Source: Candidatus Brocadiaceae bacterium (GTDB lineage Bacteria; Planctomycetota; Brocadiia; SM23-32). Taken from it: a stretch of DNA of 6,575 nt. Under the pieces are notes generated by a model. It was not told where the DNA came from and did not search any database. It was given only the letters and a program-made list of their open reading frames with translations. A program made the translations under genes and the position numbers. Each line of letters opens with the position of its first letter. Position 1 is the stretch's first letter. The stretch spans positions 1 through 6,575 of the forward strand of contig PWZK01000260.1 in NCBI GenBank assembly GCA_003567495.1. The letters are read 5' to 3'. Positions 3,486 to 6,575 of this stretch are shown piece by piece.

Positions 3486-4900
3486 CTGAACTAGCACGGC
3501 CGGAAAACGAGGCGGTATCACCGAACGTACCTACGCACGATGATTATACGTATCGGCAGCCGGACTGGCTGATGATCCGAGACTTCGTCGAAGGCGAGCG
3601 CCGCGTCAAAGGTAAAGGGACCACCTACCTACCACGGCTCGACGGTCAGACAGAGGATAACTACAAAGCCTACCTCCGGCGCACGAAATTTTTTCCGGCG
3701 GTCGATAAGACTTTGAACGCGCTCCTAGGCCTCTTGTTTCGCCAAGCGCCCGTCAACCGGCTATCGCCTGAGCTTGACAAGATAGAGTGGCATAAGAACG
3801 TAGACCGGCGCGGCACGCATTTGAGCGTGTTTCAAAAGCAATGCGCCAAAGAGGTGCTTAGCCTCGGGCGCGCGGGCGTGCTGGTGGATGCAATGCCGGA
3901 CGCTGACATCCCCCACCTCGTGCGGTATCAGGCGGAACACATCGCGGACTGGGCCACGGACCGGGGCCAGTTGGTGTATGTAGTCATCTGGGAGAACACG
4001 AACCAATACCGTGAACTCTACCTGGAGGGCGGGGAATACCGACAAACGGTCTACTCGCGTGACGACGAGGGCGCTGATTTCCTTCGCAGCGCCACCACGA
4101 CACCGCTCCGGGCGGGTCAACCCCTGGATTATATCCCGTTCTATCCCCTTGGCTGGCGCGATAACGACATCGAGATAGACAAGCCGCCGCTACTTGACCT
4201 CACGTGGTTGAACTGGCATCACTACATGATGAGCGCGGCATATGCTAACGGCTCTTGGCTCACGGGCGTGCCGCAACCGTACATGACGGGATATGCGCCC
4301 GAGGTCGGGCCGGACGGCAAGCCACAGAAGCTGTTTACCGCGTTAAGTCTTGAGGATATGCCATGCTTCTCCGATCCCGAGGCGCGCATGCGATACCTGG
4401 AACATAACGGGACGGGCCTGGGCCACTTAGAGAAACTCCTTGAGGATACCAAGGGCGAGATGTCTACTATCGGCGTGCGTATGTTGGCACAAGAGCGGCT
4501 GCCACAAGAGACAGCAACGAGCGCGCGGATCCACCGGATGAGCGAAATAAGCGTGCTGACCGGCACAAGCCGAAACCTTAGCGACGCGTTCACCTCTATC
4601 CTAGAGACAGTTCGGGATTGGGCGCAAGATACGGGCGACGTTGAGACACGGTTGGGGACGGAATTTTTCCCTGTGAACGCGGACGCGGATCAGCTTTTGA
4701 AGTACGCTGAGTTGTACAAGGCCGGCGCGATCACCAAGGAAGAATTACACGACATCATGATTGCGGCTGATGTTCGGTCAGCGGAGAAAACGATAGCGGA
4801 AGTAGAGGCAGAGGTCATGCCACAACCTGAGCAGGAGCTTGGGGCGGATGACCAAGGCGGCGGAGCCGCAGGAGTGAATGATGAGCGAAGAGCAGAATAG
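3482..4900 (+). CDS. Portal protein, DUF4055-like
   Basis: The portal forms the ring at one capsid vertex through which DNA passes, nucleates procapsid assembly with the scaffold and docks the terminase and the tail connector. At 472 residues the length is typical. Residues 20-90 carry the family's N-terminal pattern, with YLPRLDGQTEDNYKAYLRRT and a following helix ending GLLFRQAP. The middle alternates strands and helices (DYIPFYPLGW near 215-225). The helical stretch with ETATSARIHRMSE near 341-354 is the conserved region usually found late in this family. Residues 440-472 are an acidic, Gly/Gln-rich, probably disordered tail. The ATG at 3482 is chosen because an in-frame TAA lies at 3476-3478; its RBS is weak (GGGG at 3471-3474). 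The 3' end overlaps the scaffold gene by about 20 nt, suggesting coupled translation. Confidence 0.9.
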   Translation: MAELARPENEAVSPNVPTHDDYTYRQPDWLMIRDFVEGERRVKGKGTTYLPRLDGQTEDNYKAYLRRTKFFPAVDKTLNALLGLLFRQAPVNRLSPELDKIEWHKNVDRRGTHLSVFQKQCAKEVLSLGRAGVLVDAMPDADIPHLVRYQAEHIADWATDRGQLVYVVIWENTNQYRELYLEGGEYRQTVYSRDDEGADFLRSATTTPLRAGQPLDYIPFYPLGWRDNDIEIDKPPLLDLTWLNWHHYMMSAAYANGSWLTGVPQPYMTGYAPEVGPDGKPQKLFTALSLEDMPCFSDPEARMRYLEHNGTGLGHLEKLLEDTKGEMSTIGVRMLAQERLPQETATSARIHRMSEISVLTGTSRNLSDAFTSILETVRDWAQDTGDVETRLGTEFFPVNADADQLLKYAELYKAGAITKEELHDIMIAADVRSAEKTIAEVEAEVMPQPEQELGADDQGGGAAGVNDERRAE

Positions 4901-5546
4901 CCCAGAGGGTGAACAGGGCACGGAAACCTTCACAAAAGCCGACGTCGAGGCGATGATCGCCGAGGCAACCGAAGGCTTGAAGGGTAATCGCGACACATTA
5001 TTGAAAGAGAAGAAAGAGGCGCAGAAACGCGCCGATGAGGCTGAAAAGGCCCGCAAGGAAATGGAGCGTAAGGCGCTAGAAGCCGAGGGTGACCCGGAGA
5101 AAATCAGGGCCGCCGTCCGCAGCGAGTACGAAGAGAACCTCCAGACGCTCCAGCAAGAGCGAGACCAGCTGCGGCAACAGTACGAAGCGCGGGAGTACGA
5201 AAGCCAGCTCAGAGACGCGGCCAACAATCTCCCGATTGCCCCCGAGGGGCTTGATGCGCTTGCTACGTACCTACAGAATAAGCACGAGGTTGTTATTCAG
5301 GACGGTCAAGTAACAATTGACGGTCACGCGCCGGGTAAGTTCCTGGAGCGGTTTATCGAAGGTGACAAGGGCTCATTCTGGCGGCGAGGCAAGCAGAACA
5401 CAGGCGGCGGCGCCGAAACACCGGACCAACGCCCCGAGGGTGGCGGTAAGAAACTAAGTGAAATGACACCGGAACAAAAAGCGCATCTCTTTACACACGA
5501 CAAAGCCAAATACTGGCAGTTGAGAGATGCCGAAAATAAAGCATAG
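4881..5546 (+). CDS. Capsid scaffolding protein
   Basis: Scaffolds occupy the inside of the procapsid, guide coat polymerisation and leave or are degraded before packaging. This product is 221 residues, highly charged and helical. FTKADVEAMIAEATEGLK (about 18-35) is a typical opening; residues 36-115 are almost uninterrupted coiled coil rich in Lys, Glu, Arg and Ala; a compact segment follows (about 115-165, ending FIEGDKGSFW), then a Gly-rich linker (about 173-190). The last 30 residues form a charged amphipathic helix (KLSEMTPEQKAHLF onward), where coat-binding regions usually lie. It sits between portal and coat as expected. Two adjacent ATGs (4878, 4881) share the SD AGGAG (4870-4874); 4881 is chosen for its 6-nt spacing against 3 nt. 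No protease motif was seen. Confidence 0.88.
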   Translation: MSEEQNSPEGEQGTETFTKADVEAMIAEATEGLKGNRDTLLKEKKEAQKRADEAEKARKEMERKALEAEGDPEKIRAAVRSEYEENLQTLQQERDQLRQQYEAREYESQLRDAANNLPIAPEGLDALATYLQNKHEVVIQDGQVTIDGHAPGKFLERFIEGDKGSFWRRGKQNTGGGAETPDQRPEGGGKKLSEMTPEQKAHLFTHDKAKYWQLRDAENKA

Positions 5547-5558
5547 GAGGCATAGAAA

Positions 5559-6548
5559 ATGCCTAGCACGCTCAGCGACAACGTGATTTACCCGGATCTG
5601 ATCCACGGCGCATTCGTAGAGAAGGTCCGCGATGTGGTCGGGATTTTCAACGGCGCATCGGCTAACACTATGCGCCTCACAAGCGGTTCTGCTCTCGGTT
5701 TTGAGCAGCGCGAGAGCTTCTTCGAGACGATTGATACCGTGCACCGGCGCGACCACGAAGACCTCGACACTGACGTTACTGTTAACGCCGTGCAGACGGA
5801 TGAATGGCTTCGCCCCACGGTGCTTCGCGCCGTAACGTTGAAAGCCTATGACCTGCTACTTTGGTTGCAGGGCCGCGACTGGGACCCTGAAACATTGAGT
5901 ATGATGATGGGCGAAAAGTTCGCGCTCGACACACTCAAGGATCGTTGCGACACGGGGCTGGAAGCGTTGATCGCCGCGATGGACAGTGAGAGCGATATGA
6001 AGCACGGCGACGGCTCGAACAAGTTCGACTATAAGAAGCTGAACCAGGGCCTCGCAAAACTTGGCGACCGGCGCGACGAGGTGGGTATGCTCGTCATGCA
6101 CAGCGTCACGTACGCGGATCTCATCGACCATGCGGTCGAAGAGAAGTTCGATGGTGTGACCGGGGTCACCATCCGAGAGGGCAGCCCGGCCACGCTTGGT
6201 ATCCCGGTGCTCGTAACCGATAACGCCAATCTGCACGTCGAGCAATCGCCTACCGATCACTACCGGATCCTGGCGTTGCGCCCCGGCGCGCTGACCTTGA
6301 CGGACCTGCTCACGCCCACGTGGGAGACGGATAAATCCGTCACGACCCACGGACAAGCCATGACGGTCCGCGGCAACTTGCACTACCAGATCGACGTGCT
6401 CGGGTTCGCCTTCGATGGCGACAAAAATCCGGCGTCGGGCTCCGCCTCCAATCAGCTTGGTGATGACGGCTCATGGGACTACAAGATGGACAGCGTCAAG
6501 TCCGGCCCCGGCGTGATGATCACTGTGGAGCAGGGCCACGACACCTAG
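5559..6548 (+). CDS. Major capsid protein, probably HK97 fold
   Basis: This is the main shell protein, assembled around the scaffold. Its 329 residues, its place after the scaffold and the overall pattern fit HK97-fold coats that lack a long N-terminal delta domain: an N-terminal arm (1-50), helical spine-like segments (residues about 80-145, with LRPTVLRAVTLKAYDLLLWLQ and CDTGLEALIAAMDS), the characteristic MHSVTYADLI and LGIPVLVTDN pair (near 183-225) seen in many phage coats, and a beta-rich C-terminal part. The SD AGGAGG (5545-5550) is perfect and 8 nt from the ATG, the strongest ribosome site in the operon, as expected for the most abundant protein; it overlaps the scaffold stop codon. 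The tail end is Gly/Ser/Asp-rich. The exact coat family is not certain from reading alone. Confidence 0.88.
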   Translation: MPSTLSDNVIYPDLIHGAFVEKVRDVVGIFNGASANTMRLTSGSALGFEQRESFFETIDTVHRRDHEDLDTDVTVNAVQTDEWLRPTVLRAVTLKAYDLLLWLQGRDWDPETLSMMMGEKFALDTLKDRCDTGLEALIAAMDSESDMKHGDGSNKFDYKKLNQGLAKLGDRRDEVGMLVMHSVTYADLIDHAVEEKFDGVTGVTIREGSPATLGIPVLVTDNANLHVEQSPTDHYRILALRPGALTLTDLLTPTWETDKSVTTHGQAMTVRGNLHYQIDVLGFAFDGDKNPASGSASNQLGDDGSWDYKMDSVKSGPGVMITVEQGHDT

Positions 6549-6561
6549 TAAGGAGTGACAA

Positions 6562-6575
6562 ATGGCTCCTAGAAA
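6562..6575 (+). CDS. Start of the next head or connector gene (partial)
   Basis: Only the first codons (MAPR and part of the next) lie inside the window. The start is supported by AAGGAG at 6550-6555, 6 nt upstream of the ATG, and by a 13-nt gap after the coat gene, matching the spacing of the operon. In this gene order the next product is commonly a head decoration protein, a small hypothetical protein or a head-tail connector; the sequence seen cannot decide. Confidence 0.6.

Noticed and set aside
4778..5227. Minus-strand 149-codon Ser/Arg-rich frame
   Set aside because: It is antisense to the scaffold's coiled-coil coding region, and its composition reflects that codon bias.

Overview
The window is a stretch of a tailed double-stranded DNA phage or prophage (Caudoviricetes) and ends inside the head-morphogenesis module. 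From about 1955 onward five tightly packed plus-strand genes occur in canonical order: a very small putative small terminase, a PBSX-type large terminase, a DUF4055-type portal protein, a coiled-coil scaffold and a major capsid protein. The first five codons of a sixth gene follow. Overlaps (ATGA between the first two genes, about 20 nt between portal and scaffold) and gaps of 12 to 37 nt imply a single late operon that makes and fills the procapsid. Base composition is moderately GC-rich. The host cannot be named from this window: Shine-Dalgarno sites are normal for several genes, but the first gene of the operon looks leaderless.

Positions 1159 to 1893 hold a separate minus-strand cassette pointing away from the head genes. 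It has a near-consensus sigma-70 promoter (TTGACA, 17 bp, TATAGT), a leader of about 100 nt that can fold two mutually exclusive ways and carries an intrinsic-terminator-like hairpin, four 15-bp purine repeats, a 27-codon small ORF with a ribosome binding site, another hairpin, and a gene for a membrane-anchored protein with a BLIP/DUF3862-like domain. A strong GC hairpin follows the last gene. Own promoter, own terminators and opposite orientation are the features of a phage 'moron', a cargo gene expressible from a prophage.

Positions 1 to about 1120 show no convincing gene but are dense in repeats: a 14-bp motif in three copies, a perfect 30-bp tandem duplication containing a 17-bp palindrome, G-runs, a 144-bp inverted-repeat structure with nested GTTAAC palindromes, and a 10/11-bp tandem array. 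Such an array beside terminase genes could be a packaging (cos/pac), replication or recombination region; the sequence alone does not say which.

The most notable observations are the attenuator-like leader of the minus-strand cassette, the apparently leaderless start of the head operon, the nested palindrome structure at 641-784, the operator-like palindrome core shared between positions 260-306 and 1797-1806, and four consecutive in-frame stop codons after the large terminase.
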